Part shown: in pieces, positions 9,242 to 15,959 of the stretch
Numbering within the stretch: the first letter of the stretch is position 1
Layout of the letters: every line of letters begins with the position of its first letter
NCBI GenBank assembly: GCA_947598825.1
Contig: CANQFM010000015.1
Coordinates: 1 to 56,909, forward strand
Length of the DNA stretch: 56,909 nt
Reading direction: 5' to 3'
Source of the DNA: an uncultured Eisenbergiella sp.
GTDB taxonomy: Bacteria; Bacillota; Clostridia; Lachnospirales; Lachnospiraceae
Notes under the pieces: generated by a model
What the model was told of the DNA's origin: nothing
Seen by the model: only the letters and a program-made list of their open reading frames with translations
Database searches by the model: none
Program-made: the position numbers and the translations under genes

Positions 9242-9304
9242 CAGCTCTGCCGACGGCGCACACAGTTCTGCCGACGGCGCACACGGCTCTACCGACAGCG
9301 CGGC
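9242..9304. repeat. three tandem 21-bp repeats
   Basis: Units at 9242-9262, 9263-9283 and 9284-9304 share the core CTCTGCCGACGGCGCACA; the first two differ at one base and the third is degenerate. A still weaker copy starts near 9219. The spacer of about 280 bases between the tRNA promoter and the small gene at 9327 contains no convincing gene; open frames through the repeat lack ribosome sites. Confidence 0.8.
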
Positions 9305-9326
9305 AAGGCTGTCATCCGATCCTGGC

Positions 9327-9434
9327 CTACTCCTCTTCCTGCAGTTGTTCCAGATAATCCTGTTCATCCGCGAACAGCCGGTAAATCCCATCCACATATC
9401 CCATGTATCCGTCGCTCACATAATACCCTTTCAT
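9327..9434 (-). CDS. 35-residue small protein
   Basis: A very short gene with a strong ribosome site (AGGAGGAGAGCAG before the ATG). The product begins MKGYYVSDGYMGYVDGIYRL and ends with an acidic EQLQEEE tail. It is rich in Tyr and Gly, with no membrane segment. I recall similar short proteins in other Lachnospiraceae but cannot name the family or verify that here. It stands alone between the repeat spacer and the divergent ABC-F gene. Good start signals and a clean composition argue that it is real; the function is unknown. Confidence 0.6.
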   Translation of the reverse strand: MKGYYVSDGYMGYVDGIYRLFADEQDYLEQLQEEE

Positions 9435-9529
9435 CTGCTCTCCTCCTGTCGTCCGTTCTCTCTTACAGTTTTATTATCGGACATATAAAGTCCCATAGAA
9501 CGTACTCTGTCGGAAAAAAGCTTTTTCTC

Positions 9530-9557
9530 TTGCAAATTCCATAAATTTCTGTACAAT
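9530..9557 (+). promoter_or_regulatory. promoter of the ABC-F / PHP / HAD unit
   Basis: -35 TTGCAA (9530-9535) and -10 TACAAT (9552-9557) with a 16-base spacer. Transcription would start near 9564, giving a structured leader of about 120 bases before the ABC-F start. Confidence 0.65.
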
Positions 9558-9590
9558 AATTGTAGCAGTTCAGCCTGCGCCATTCGCAAA

Positions 9591-9641
9591 GCCGCGCTAA
9601 CGCGCTTTTTGGCGCTTCGCGCCCGGTTGAACGGTTACCGG
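9591..9641 (+). promoter_or_regulatory. GC-rich stacked hairpins in the ABC-F leader (possible attenuator)
   Basis: GCGC-TAAC-GCGC followed by TTTTT (594-610 of this kb) resembles a short intrinsic terminator. It is followed at once by GGCGC-TTC-GCGCC (9611-9623) and CCGGT...ACCGG (9623-9641). Competing stems ahead of an ABC-F gene resemble attenuation leaders known for ribosome-protection ABC-F genes. No leader peptide was proven, so this is a suggestion. Confidence 0.35.
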
Positions 9642-9686
9642 TTATGAGAGATATGTCCCGGTATTTTTTAGGAAAGGAAAGCGGAT

Positions 9687-11324
9687 ATGATCAGTGCGAA
9701 CAATGTGACGCTGCGCCTGGGGAAAAAGGCGTTGTTTGAAGATGTGAACATTAAATTTACAGAGGGCAACTGCTATGGGATCATCGGCGCCAACGGCGCC
9801 GGCAAATCCACCTTTTTAAAGATCCTTTCTGGGGAATTGGAGACGACCGGCGGCGATGTGTCCATCACGCCGGGGCAACGCCTGAGCGTACTGGAGCAGG
9901 ATCACTTTAAATACGACGGCTATCCCGTCCTGGACGTGGTTATCATGGGGAACGCCCGCCTCTATGAGATCATGAAGGAAAAGGATGCGATCTATGCCAA
10001 AGAAGATTTCAGCGACGAAGACGGCATCCGCGCTTCGGAGCTGGAGGCGGAATTTGCGGAAATGGACGGCTGGAACGCCGAGTCCGACGCCGCCACGCTG
10101 TTAAACGGCCTGGGAATCGACACACAGTTACATTCCCGTCTGATGCAGGACTTAAACGGCAGCGAAAAGGTGAAAGTGCTGCTGGCCCGGGCTCTGTTTG
10201 GCAACCCCGATATTCTGCTGCTGGACGAACCCACCAACCATCTGGACCTGGACGCCATCGCCTGGCTGGAGGAGTTTCTCATCAATTTTGAAAATACGGT
10301 GATCGTGGTTTCCCACGACCGTTACTTTTTAAATAAGGTATGCACCTATACCGCCGACATCGACTATGGCAAGATCACGCTGTATGCCGGCAACTACGAT
10401 TTCTGGTATGAATCCAGCCAGCTTCTGATCCGGCAGATGAAGGAGGCCAACCGGAAAAAAGAGGAAAAGATCAAGGAACTGCAGGAGTTTATTTCCCGTT
10501 TCTCCGCCAACGCTTCCAAATCAAAGCAGGCCACATCCCGCAAGAGGGCATTGGAAAAGATCCAGTTGGAGGAGATCAAACCTTCCAGCCGCAAATATCC
10601 CTATATCGACTTCCGTCCCGACCGGGAGATTGGCAACGAAGTGCTGACGGTCTCCAATCTGAGCAAGACAGTCAACGGCGTAAAAGTTCTGGACAACATT
10701 TCTTTTATTATGGGACATGAAGATAAGATCGCTTTCGTAGGCGGCAATGAACTGGCAAAGACGACGCTGTTCCAGATCCTGGCCGGCGAAATGGAACCCG
10801 ATGAAGGAAGCTATAAATGGGGCGTGACCACTTCCCAGGCTTATTTTCCCAAGGATCCCGCCGGCGAGTTCGATAACGACTATACCATCGTAGAATGGCT
10901 TTCCGGCTATTCCCCGGTCAAGGACGTTACCTATGTCCGCGGTTTTCTAGGACGTATGCTCTTCGCCGGCGAAGACGGCGTGAAAAAAGTACGGGTTCTC
11001 TCCGGCGGCGAAAAGGTACGCTGCCTGTTGTCCAAAATGATGATTTCCGGGGCCAACTGTCTGATCCTGGACGAACCCACCAACCATCTGGATATGGAAT
11101 CCATCACGGCGCTGAACAACGGCCTGATCAAATTCCCGGGCGTGGCTCTGTTCTCCTGCCACGACCACCAGTTCGTCCAGACCGCGGCCAATCGGATCAT
11201 CGAGATTTTGCCCAACGGCTCCATGATCGACAAGATCACCACCTATGACGAATACCTGGCCAACGATGAAATGGCGAGAAAACGCACCGTTTACACCGCC
11301 AACAGAGACGAGGACGACAATTGA
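9687..11324 (+). CDS. ABC-F family ATPase (YbiT/YkpA-like)
   Basis: A 545-residue protein with two ABC domains and no membrane segment, as in the ABC-F translation factors that act at the ribosomal E site. Domain 1 has Walker A GANGAGKST (about residue 37) and Walker B LLDEPTNHLDLDAI; the linker (about 245-300) is charged and helical; domain 2 has the variant Walker A GGNELAKTT typical of the YbiT/YkpA branch and a second LDEPTNHLD. It belongs by similarity to the housekeeping branch rather than to a known antibiotic-resistance group. Its TGA overlaps the TTG start of the next gene (TTGA), so the two are translationally coupled. Confidence 0.92.
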   Translation: MISANNVTLRLGKKALFEDVNIKFTEGNCYGIIGANGAGKSTFLKILSGELETTGGDVSITPGQRLSVLEQDHFKYDGYPVLDVVIMGNARLYEIMKEKDAIYAKEDFSDEDGIRASELEAEFAEMDGWNAESDAATLLNGLGIDTQLHSRLMQDLNGSEKVKVLLARALFGNPDILLLDEPTNHLDLDAIAWLEEFLINFENTVIVVSHDRYFLNKVCTYTADIDYGKITLYAGNYDFWYESSQLLIRQMKEANRKKEEKIKELQEFISRFSANASKSKQATSRKRALEKIQLEEIKPSSRKYPYIDFRPDREIGNEVLTVSNLSKTVNGVKVLDNISFIMGHEDKIAFVGGNELAKTTLFQILAGEMEPDEGSYKWGVTTSQAYFPKDPAGEFDNDYTIVEWLSGYSPVKDVTYVRGFLGRMLFAGEDGVKKVRVLSGGEKVRCLLSKMMISGANCLILDEPTNHLDMESITALNNGLIKFPGVALFSCHDHQFVQTAANRIIEILPNGSMIDKITTYDEYLANDEMARKRTVYTANRDEDDN

Positions 11325-12211
11325 ACGCCGTAGACCTGCATGTACACTCCAACAAATCCGACGGCAGCTTTGCTCCGACCCAACTGGTGGAACTGGCCGT
11401 TCAAAAACACCTGTCGGCTTTCGCCCTGACGGACCACGATACCACTGCCGGCATCCGAGAAGCAATGTCCGCCGGGGAAAAAATGGGGATCGAGGTGATC
11501 CCCGGCATTGAATTTTCCACCGCCTATGACCCTTTTTCCCCTTCGTCCCCGGACTGCGCCAGTTCCAAAGATATCCATATCGTAGGCCTGTTCATCGACG
11601 AAAACGCTCCCGCTTTCCTGGCCCATGTCCGCAATTTTGCCGACGCCCGCATCCAACGCAACCGCAAAATGTGCCGCCGTCTGCAGGAGGGCGGCATCGA
11701 CATCACCTACGAGGCCCTGCTGGAAGCTTTTCCCGGCTCCGTCATCACCAGAGGGCACTACGCCCGCTTTCTCCTGGAACACGGCTATGTCAGAAGCATG
11801 CCGGAGGCGTTCGACCGCTATCTGGGAGATCATACAAAATATTTCGTCCCCCGGGAAAAGATCACGCCCATGCAGGCCGTCGAACTCATTCTGGCCGTAA
11901 AGGGGCTGCCCATCCTGGCCCATCCTACCCTGTATCATCTGGGCCGGGACGCGCTGGAACAGTTGGTGCGCCGCCTTACAGACGCCGGCCTGGTGGGACT
12001 GGAAACCCTTTATTCCACCTATGACGCCAGGCAGACCCGACAGATGCTAAATCTCGCCAGGCGCTTTATGCTTCTTTCCTCCGGCGGCTCCGATTTTCAC
12101 GGAAAAAATAAGCCGGGGCTGGAAATGAGCACCGGCTACGGGAAACTGGCCGTCGGCGAAGAAATCCTGACCGCTCTGAAAGAAAAGAGAAAGGAATTGT
12201 TCGATGTCTGA
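11321..12211 (+). CDS. PHP-domain phosphoesterase (RnbA/YciV-like)
   Basis: A 296-residue polymerase-and-histidinol-phosphatase superfamily hydrolase. Metal-site motifs DLHVHSNKSDG (residues 4-14), TDHDTTAG (about 38), PGIEFST (about 61), LAHPTLY (about 190) and a late SGGSDFHG are in order. YciV-type relatives remove phosphates from 3',5'-nucleoside bisphosphates and short RNA 5' ends. Translation starts at TTG, overlapping the ABC-F stop, and the gene ends 8 bases inside the next one, so the three genes form a tight unit. Substrate is by family analogy. Confidence 0.88.
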   Translation: MNAVDLHVHSNKSDGSFAPTQLVELAVQKHLSAFALTDHDTTAGIREAMSAGEKMGIEVIPGIEFSTAYDPFSPSSPDCASSKDIHIVGLFIDENAPAFLAHVRNFADARIQRNRKMCRRLQEGGIDITYEALLEAFPGSVITRGHYARFLLEHGYVRSMPEAFDRYLGDHTKYFVPREKITPMQAVELILAVKGLPILAHPTLYHLGRDALEQLVRRLTDAGLVGLETLYSTYDARQTRQMLNLARRFMLLSSGGSDFHGKNKPGLEMSTGYGKLAVGEEILTALKEKRKELFDV

Positions 12212-13016
12212 AAAAATCCTGTTTACCGATCTGGACGGCACGCTTTTGACCTCGGACAAGAAAATCTCGCCCGCCCTGCGCGGCCTGCTTTCCGACTTCA
12301 CACGGCAGGACGGCCATCTGGTCTTTTCCACAGGGCGTATGTTGGAAAGCGCGTTAAAAGTGCTTTCAACAAATGGGGTCCTTTTCCCCAATACCCTGAT
12401 CATCGCCGCCAACGGCAACACCATTTACGATCCTTCCTCCCGTCGGCTGCTGCTGCATAAAACGGTGCCCCTCTCTTCTGCGGCCGGGATCATCCGCGCC
12501 GCCAGAGCGTTGTCCCTCTATATCCAGACCTACGAGGACGGCTATGTCCTCAGCGAAAAGGACGGGCCGGAGCTTTCCTTTTACCGGAAAGGGACCGGCA
12601 TGGAATACCTGCTCGTGGACGACCTGACCTGTGCGCTTCAAAAACCGCCCGGCAAGCTGCTGGCCATCGACTTAAAAGACCGTACCCGTCTCCTGCGCCT
12701 AAGGGACGAGATCCTTTCCCGTTTCGGGGATACCCTCACCGCGATGTTTTCCTGTCAGGAATATCTTGAAATTTTCGATAAGACAGCGGGAAAGGGGAAC
12801 GCGGTCCGCTTTGTCTGCCAATATCTGAATCTTTCACCGTCCAGCGCCGTTGCGGCAGGTGATGCGGAAAATGATCTTTCCATGCTCCAGGCGGCGGGGA
12901 TCGGGGTCGCCATGGCCAACGCCGCGTCTCCGGTCAAAGAAGCGGCCGGCTTCATCACCGCCCACGACAACGACCACGACGGACTGGCGGATGTGCTGTT
13001 TAAATATTTCGAGTAG
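12204..13016 (+). CDS. Cof-type HAD-IIB phosphatase
   Basis: A 270-residue haloacid-dehalogenase superfamily phosphatase with a C2-type cap. Motif I is FTDLDGTLL (Asp nucleophile at residue 8), motif II STGR near residue 41, motif III lysine in the TAGKGNAV stretch near 195, and motif IV GDAENDLSML near 217. Such enzymes hydrolyse sugar phosphates, nucleotides or flavin phosphates with broad specificity. It overlaps the PHP gene by 8 bases and is the last gene of the unit. Confidence 0.9.
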   Translation: MSEKILFTDLDGTLLTSDKKISPALRGLLSDFTRQDGHLVFSTGRMLESALKVLSTNGVLFPNTLIIAANGNTIYDPSSRRLLLHKTVPLSSAAGIIRAARALSLYIQTYEDGYVLSEKDGPELSFYRKGTGMEYLLVDDLTCALQKPPGKLLAIDLKDRTRLLRLRDEILSRFGDTLTAMFSCQEYLEIFDKTAGKGNAVRFVCQYLNLSPSSAVAAGDAENDLSMLQAAGIGVAMANAASPVKEAAGFITAHDNDHDGLADVLFKYFE

Positions 13017-13045
13017 GAGGCGGTAATTGGCCGTTCCCCTACTCG

Positions 13046-13093
13046 ATTTTCTCTCCAAAGTGCTGCCAAATTTTCTCTCCAAAGTGCTGCCAA
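13046..13093. repeat. perfect tandem duplication of a 24-bp unit
   Basis: ATTTTCTCTCCAAAGTGCTG plus CCAA occurs twice head to tail (13046-13069 and 13070-13093), ending seven bases before the -35 box of the small RNA promoter at 13100. The unit is not seen elsewhere in the window. It may hold a binding site or be a replication-slippage duplication. Confidence 0.85.
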
Positions 13094-13099
13094 ATTACG

Positions 13100-13128
13100 T
13101 TGACAGGAAAGAACAATAATGATAGTAT
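13100..13128 (+). promoter_or_regulatory. strong promoter of a small antisense-like RNA
   Basis: Consensus -35 TTGACA (13100-13105) and -10 TAGTAT (13123-13128), 17 bases apart; a TATAAT overlaps at 13126-13131. No plus-strand gene follows, only the terminator at 13186-13225. Confidence 0.7.
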
Positions 13129-13134
13129 AATAAA

Positions 13135-13226
13135 TGAAAAGGCCCCCGTAAAGCAAACGGTCGGCCTCAGTTATCGGTATACTTCAAAAAAGCAACCTAA
13201 CCTTGGCGAGTGCGGTTGCTTTTTTG
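13135..13226 (+). ncRNA. candidate antitoxin small RNA, about 90 nt
   Basis: A consensus promoter ending at 13128 and a bidirectional terminator ending near 13225 bound a predicted transcript of about 90 bases with no ribosome site or open frame. It is convergent with, and overlaps the 3' end of, the minus-strand small gene at 13197-13322, as in Fst/par and TxpA/RatA type I toxin-antitoxin loci. Its start (AAAAGGCC at 13137-13144) recurs at 13398-13405 in the toxin leader, so it could pair there too. The layout is seen; the antitoxin role is inferred. Confidence 0.5.
13186..13225. terminator. bidirectional terminator shared by two convergent small RNAs
   Basis: AAAAAAGCAACC (13186-13197) pairs with GGTTGCTTTTTT (13214-13225). 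Each strand shows a GC stem followed by six T, so transcripts from both sides can end here. Confidence 0.8.
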
Positions 13227-13322
13227 ATGTTTCTTTTTCGTCCGCTGGAAGATCTCAACGACCTTGACGGCAGAGCCGAGCAGGGACGCTGCGATCTCCA
13301 TAATGCGGAGAATAGTATTCAT
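13197..13322 (-). CDS. 41-residue amphipathic/basic peptide, candidate type I toxin
   Basis: The frame starts MNTILRIMEIAASLLGSAVK, then VVEIF, and ends in a Lys/Arg-rich tail of about 15 residues. A hydrophobic helix with a cationic tail is the usual make-up of Fst-, TxpA- and Hol-Tox-like membrane peptides. The stop lies inside the shared terminator stem. A shorter frame (start codon at 13350, eight codons, product MENKAKGT) has a better ribosome site, GGAGGTGATTCAG, and ends just before this start, so translation may be coupled. Identity as a toxin is inference from layout and composition. Confidence 0.45.
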   Translation of the reverse strand: MNTILRIMEIAASLLGSAVKVVEIFQRTKKKHQKSNRTRQG

Positions 13323-13450
13323 CTTATGTACCTTTCGCTTTATTTTCCATCTGAATCACCTCCATTGATTCTGGAAGTTCTCGGATGCAAATCCGGCAAA
13401 AGGCCAACCGCTTACCCGTTTTGGGAGCCTGCCCCTTAAGGGCTGATTAC

Positions 13451-13479
13451 AAGATAACACACCGGAAAATGCTTTTCAA
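13451..13479 (-). promoter_or_regulatory. promoter of the candidate toxin mRNA
   Basis: On the minus strand -35 TTGAAA (13474-13479) and -10 TATCTT (13451-13456), 17 bases apart. The transcript would start near 13444 with GCCCTTAAGGGGC, a 5' terminal hairpin like those that shield type I toxin mRNAs, and run about 250 bases to the terminator at 13186. Confidence 0.6.
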
Positions 13480-13579
13480 CAGAATCTCGCATAAATTATG
13501 TGAAAAGACCGCTGACTTTCTAAACAGCAGAAAATTGACGATGCATTAGTTCGTTTTTATTTCCTCGTTATCGCACTGT

Positions 13580-14743
13580 TCATTCAACTCGGCATTGCTT
13601 CACCCATCTTTCCCAACGGGGATCTGCCTTTATTTCCTTTTCAACTTGTTCATAATCCGGGTTACACCAGAATGGCCAATCATCCGGCAGTGTCCTCGCT
13701 ATCCCGCTGTATAACTCTGTTTTGTATGTCACGCGGGATACGAGCGGCGCGGTGTAAGCGTGTTCTTTTCCATCGCAGAGCGATTCGAGTGCCCTTGCAT
13801 GACGGAGCGCTTCCTCCAAAGAGCCGAAAGCGTCATCGTGCAGCCCGCGTTCCCATTCAAGCCGTGATAAATACAGATAGAGCTTGATGAGACTGCCATG
13901 ATAAGCGCCAAAGTTTCCATCATCACAGAGAAGTCCCCAAAGCGCGATAAGGCCCTTCACTTTTTGAACAGGCAAATCGCTTGTAAAATGATTTTTGTTG
14001 GTGATCAATCCGTATACTACCTGCTCAGAGAAGATATCCGCCATTTTAAGCAGTAACTCGCCGACGTATTTCGCATCTTCTTTTCCGTCCTCCGCTCCTG
14101 CAAGCAGAACTTCCCGGCTTTTGCCAAGTTCCGGCATCCGATTAGCACAAGCGATTGCTTTTTCGTTTTCTCCGATATTTCGATAGAGAAGCACCAATAT
14201 GGAAATTGCTTTTGTGATGATTTCATAATCATGTGCCGAATCTGCCAATGTCTCGCAGAGTTTGATCGCTTCATCCCAATACAGATTTTGCCTATGAACA
14301 TCATAATCATGCCGGATATAACCCTCGTCATCATAATACAGCCATTCATGATGCCTTCTCCAACCAGCTTCAGAAAGCGTATCGGCAAGTGTGATCATAA
14401 GCCTCTCGTTTTGCGGAAATTCCGCAAGACCATCCCTTAAAATAGACAGGCATTCGTCCACCCATTCGTCGTCGCCGCGTCCTTTTATGTGAAATGCGTC
14501 GATTTTCTGAATAATCGCCTCGATTTTTTTCTCACGGTCGTTTTGGTATCCAAACAGTTCATCAATGGACACGCCAAAATAATTGGCAATGCTTGGAACG
14601 AGTTCTAAATCTGGATAACTGCCACCGGCTTCCCAACGCGAAACAGCCTGAGCGGTGACACCGACCGCAATGGCCAAATCATCTTGCTTCCTCGCATCAC
14701 GCAGTCGCAGCTCCTTGATTTTTTCGCCTATTGTTATTTTCAT
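13580..14743 (-). CDS. XRE-family transcriptional regulator with long helical C-terminal domain
   Basis: A 387-residue protein. Residues 8-62 are a Cro/CI helix-turn-helix (IKELRLRDARKQDDLAIAVGVTAQAVSRWEAG ... LVPSIANYFGVSIDELFG). Residues 80-385 are a helical, TPR-like region with Trp/Tyr-rich stretches such as RRHHEWLYYDDEGYIRHDYD. Clostridial proteins of this build are common, and the C-terminal part is thought to sense a peptide or protein partner. Base composition is AT-richer than its neighbours and it is flanked by spacers, which suggests acquisition. Palindromes overlapping its own promoter suggest autoregulation. The ribosome site is GAGGGAAAGGC before the ATG. Confidence 0.85.
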   Translation of the reverse strand: MKITIGEKIKELRLRDARKQDDLAIAVGVTAQAVSRWEAGGSYPDLELVPSIANYFGVSIDELFGYQNDREKKIEAIIQKIDAFHIKGRGDDEWVDECLSILRDGLAEFPQNERLMITLADTLSEAGWRRHHEWLYYDDEGYIRHDYDVHRQNLYWDEAIKLCETLADSAHDYEIITKAISILVLLYRNIGENEKAIACANRMPELGKSREVLLAGAEDGKEDAKYVGELLLKMADIFSEQVVYGLITNKNHFTSDLPVQKVKGLIALWGLLCDDGNFGAYHGSLIKLYLYLSRLEWERGLHDDAFGSLEEALRHARALESLCDGKEHAYTAPLVSRVTYKTELYSGIARTLPDDWPFWCNPDYEQVEKEIKADPRWERWVKQCRVE

Positions 14744-14783
14744 GCCTTTCCCTCACATTCTTTCTTTTCACCGGTGTATTTTT

Positions 14784-14812
14784 ATTATACAAGGCACTTC
14801 TGAAGTATTCAA
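14784..14812 (-). promoter_or_regulatory. promoter of the XRE regulator with palindrome in the spacer
   Basis: On the minus strand -35 TTGAAT (14807-14812) and -10 TATAAT (14784-14789) with 17 bases between. The spacer holds the perfect palindrome ACTTCTGAAGT (14796-14806), placed for autorepression. Confidence 0.7.
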
Positions 14813-14835
14813 TTATCAATCAGTTGTTTACTATT

Positions 14836-14848
14836 CAACCGTTGGTTG
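14836..14848. promoter_or_regulatory. second palindrome upstream of the XRE promoter
   Basis: CAACC-GTT-GGTTG is a perfect inverted repeat 24 bases upstream of the -35 box. It may be a second operator for this or another regulator. Confidence 0.45.
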
Positions 14849-14859
14849 TTTGCGACTTA

Positions 14860-14896
14860 CTGAAAGATTTTTGCTGCCTTAAACAGCAAGTTTCAG
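14860..14896 (+). other. nested hairpin in the gene-free stretch 14744-15114
   Basis: CTGAAA pairs with TTTCAG (14860-14865, 14891-14896) and TTGCTG with CAGCAA (14871-14876, 14884-14889). The 371-base stretch otherwise shows only the XRE promoter, a 21-codon frame from 14973 without a ribosome site, and the long hairpin at 15064-15098. No gene could be supported. Confidence 0.45.
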
Positions 14897-15063
14897 ATTG
14901 AACTTGTCTTGTTACATCAATCTCGGTGGCAGATAAGATGAAGGGCACTTCTCAATCTATCAAGAATTGATCATGGAATATATACAGAAACGGGGGCGCC
15001 AGTTACCTTTTCGCCTCCCTGTGGGGATGAATATGTAAAGCCGGAACTTTCGCCTACGACTAC

Positions 15064-15110
15064 GTTCGAGGGGGCTGCCAGTGACAGCCCCCTCGAACAT
15101 GTTCCTTTTT
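15064..15110 (+). terminator. strong plus-strand terminator without an upstream gene
   Basis: GTTCGAGGGGGCTG (15064-15077) pairs with its complement at 15085-15098 over 14 bases with a 7-base loop; on the plus strand it is followed by ATGTTCC and seven T. No plus-strand gene ends nearby, so it may close an unrecognised RNA or be left from a lost gene. Confidence 0.65.
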
Positions 15111-15114
15111 TTCC

Positions 15115-15372
15115 TCATCCCTCCACGATCAAATATCTGCCGTCTCCTACCTCGAACACCTCGTCGGCGTCCAGAATGTTATCGAAGTCGCTGATATCCA
15201 CGCCCTCTTCCTCAAAATAGTCCCTCACTTCTTCCGCCGAATCCACCACAACGGCCATGCATTCTTCCAAAAACGCCTCCGCTTCCTCCGGACTGGAAGC
15301 CACTTCTTCCGGAAAGAGCCGGCCCTGCTGCCGCAGAAAACACGCCAGTACAAGATCGTCATATTCGTGCAT
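15115..15372 (-). CDS. small acidic protein of unknown function
   Basis: An 85-residue soluble, strongly acidic protein (MHEYDDLVLACFLRQQGRLF, then long runs of Glu and Asp) that ends DADEVFEVGDGRYLIVEG. The ATG at 15372 is chosen because GGGAGG lies eight bases upstream; a GTG nine bases earlier abuts that site. I do not recognise a domain. Composition and length recall small Clostridial proteins of the YozE/DUF type, without proof. It lies about 180 bases downstream of the small XRE gene, same strand. Confidence 0.6.
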   Translation of the reverse strand: MHEYDDLVLACFLRQQGRLFPEEVASSPEEAEAFLEECMAVVVDSAEEVRDYFEEEGVDISDFDNILDADEVFEVGDGRYLIVEG

Positions 15373-15552
15373 CTTAGACACCTCCCGCCCGATCGGACAC
15401 TACGCCGCATAGCCTGCTCCAGAACCCACACGCCATACGCCGCGCTTTTATGGATGCATTATAATACATCCGGCGGCCGCGGGCAATCCCTTTTGGAAAA
15501 TTCCGGCGTTTCCGGATATCTGCGGCCCTTTTTGCCTTTCCCCCGCCGTCCT

Positions 15553-15783
15553 TTAAAGTTCCTCCTCCAGTCCCGCCACAAATTCCGACAGGGAAACGCA
15601 AAGCGCGTTGCAGATCTTCATCACCGTATAGATCCCCGGGTTTTTTGTGGATCCGTCCGCGATATGCAAAAGCGTGGTCAGCGGCACGCCTGCTTCCAGC
15701 GACAGTTCATAATACGACAGCTTTCTTTCCATACACAGCTCCGCCAGCCTTTTGCTCAGCGGGTTTTCCCTCCCTGTAACCAT
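15553..15783 (-). CDS. small XRE-type DNA-binding protein
   Basis: A 76-residue protein made of one Cro/CI helix-turn-helix (LAELCMERKLSYYELSLEAGVPLTTLLHIADGS, about residues 13-45) with a short C-terminal extension. Stand-alone HTH proteins of this length are usual transcription regulators in Clostridia. No partner toxin or sensor gene is next to it. The upstream 176 bases before the HAD/SARP gene hold the terminator at 15902-15950. Confidence 0.85.
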   Translation of the reverse strand: MVTGRENPLSKRLAELCMERKLSYYELSLEAGVPLTTLLHIADGSTKNPGIYTVMKICNALCVSLSEFVAGLEEEL

Positions 15784-15901
15784 AACCTTCTCCTCTCCTG
15801 ACCGCTTCTGTACGCGGCAATTTTATTTTTGCGAACTTTTTTCCGAAACCCGTTCACTCCAATTTATACCATCAGCCGGGAGAAAGGTTACAATATTGCG
15901 C

Positions 15902-15950
15902 AAAAAAAGACCGGCCCCTGGCAGTTTCCTTTCCCCTGCCGGGGCCGGCC
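15902..15950 (-). terminator. terminator of the pheA-polyphosphate operon
   Basis: GGCCGGCCCCGGCAG and CTGCCAGGGGCCGG pair with an 11-base loop, followed on the minus strand by seven T (15902-15908). It lies 10 bases after the HAD/SARP stop and ends the seven-gene unit that begins with pheA. Confidence 0.85.
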
Positions 15951-15959
15951 CAAAAAGGC

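Noticed and set aside
9137-9397. 86-codon minus-strand frame through the 21-bp repeats
   Set aside because: Its product is repeat-derived and has no ribosome site; the 35-residue gene at 9327-9434 in another frame has much better start signals.
13203-13439. 78-codon plus-strand frame across the toxin-like locus
   Set aside because: It has no ribosome site and begins inside the terminator stem; the minus-strand promoter and small frames explain the region better.
14973-15038. 21-codon plus-strand frame in the orphan stretch
   Set aside because: No ribosome site and no conservation evidence; too short to support.
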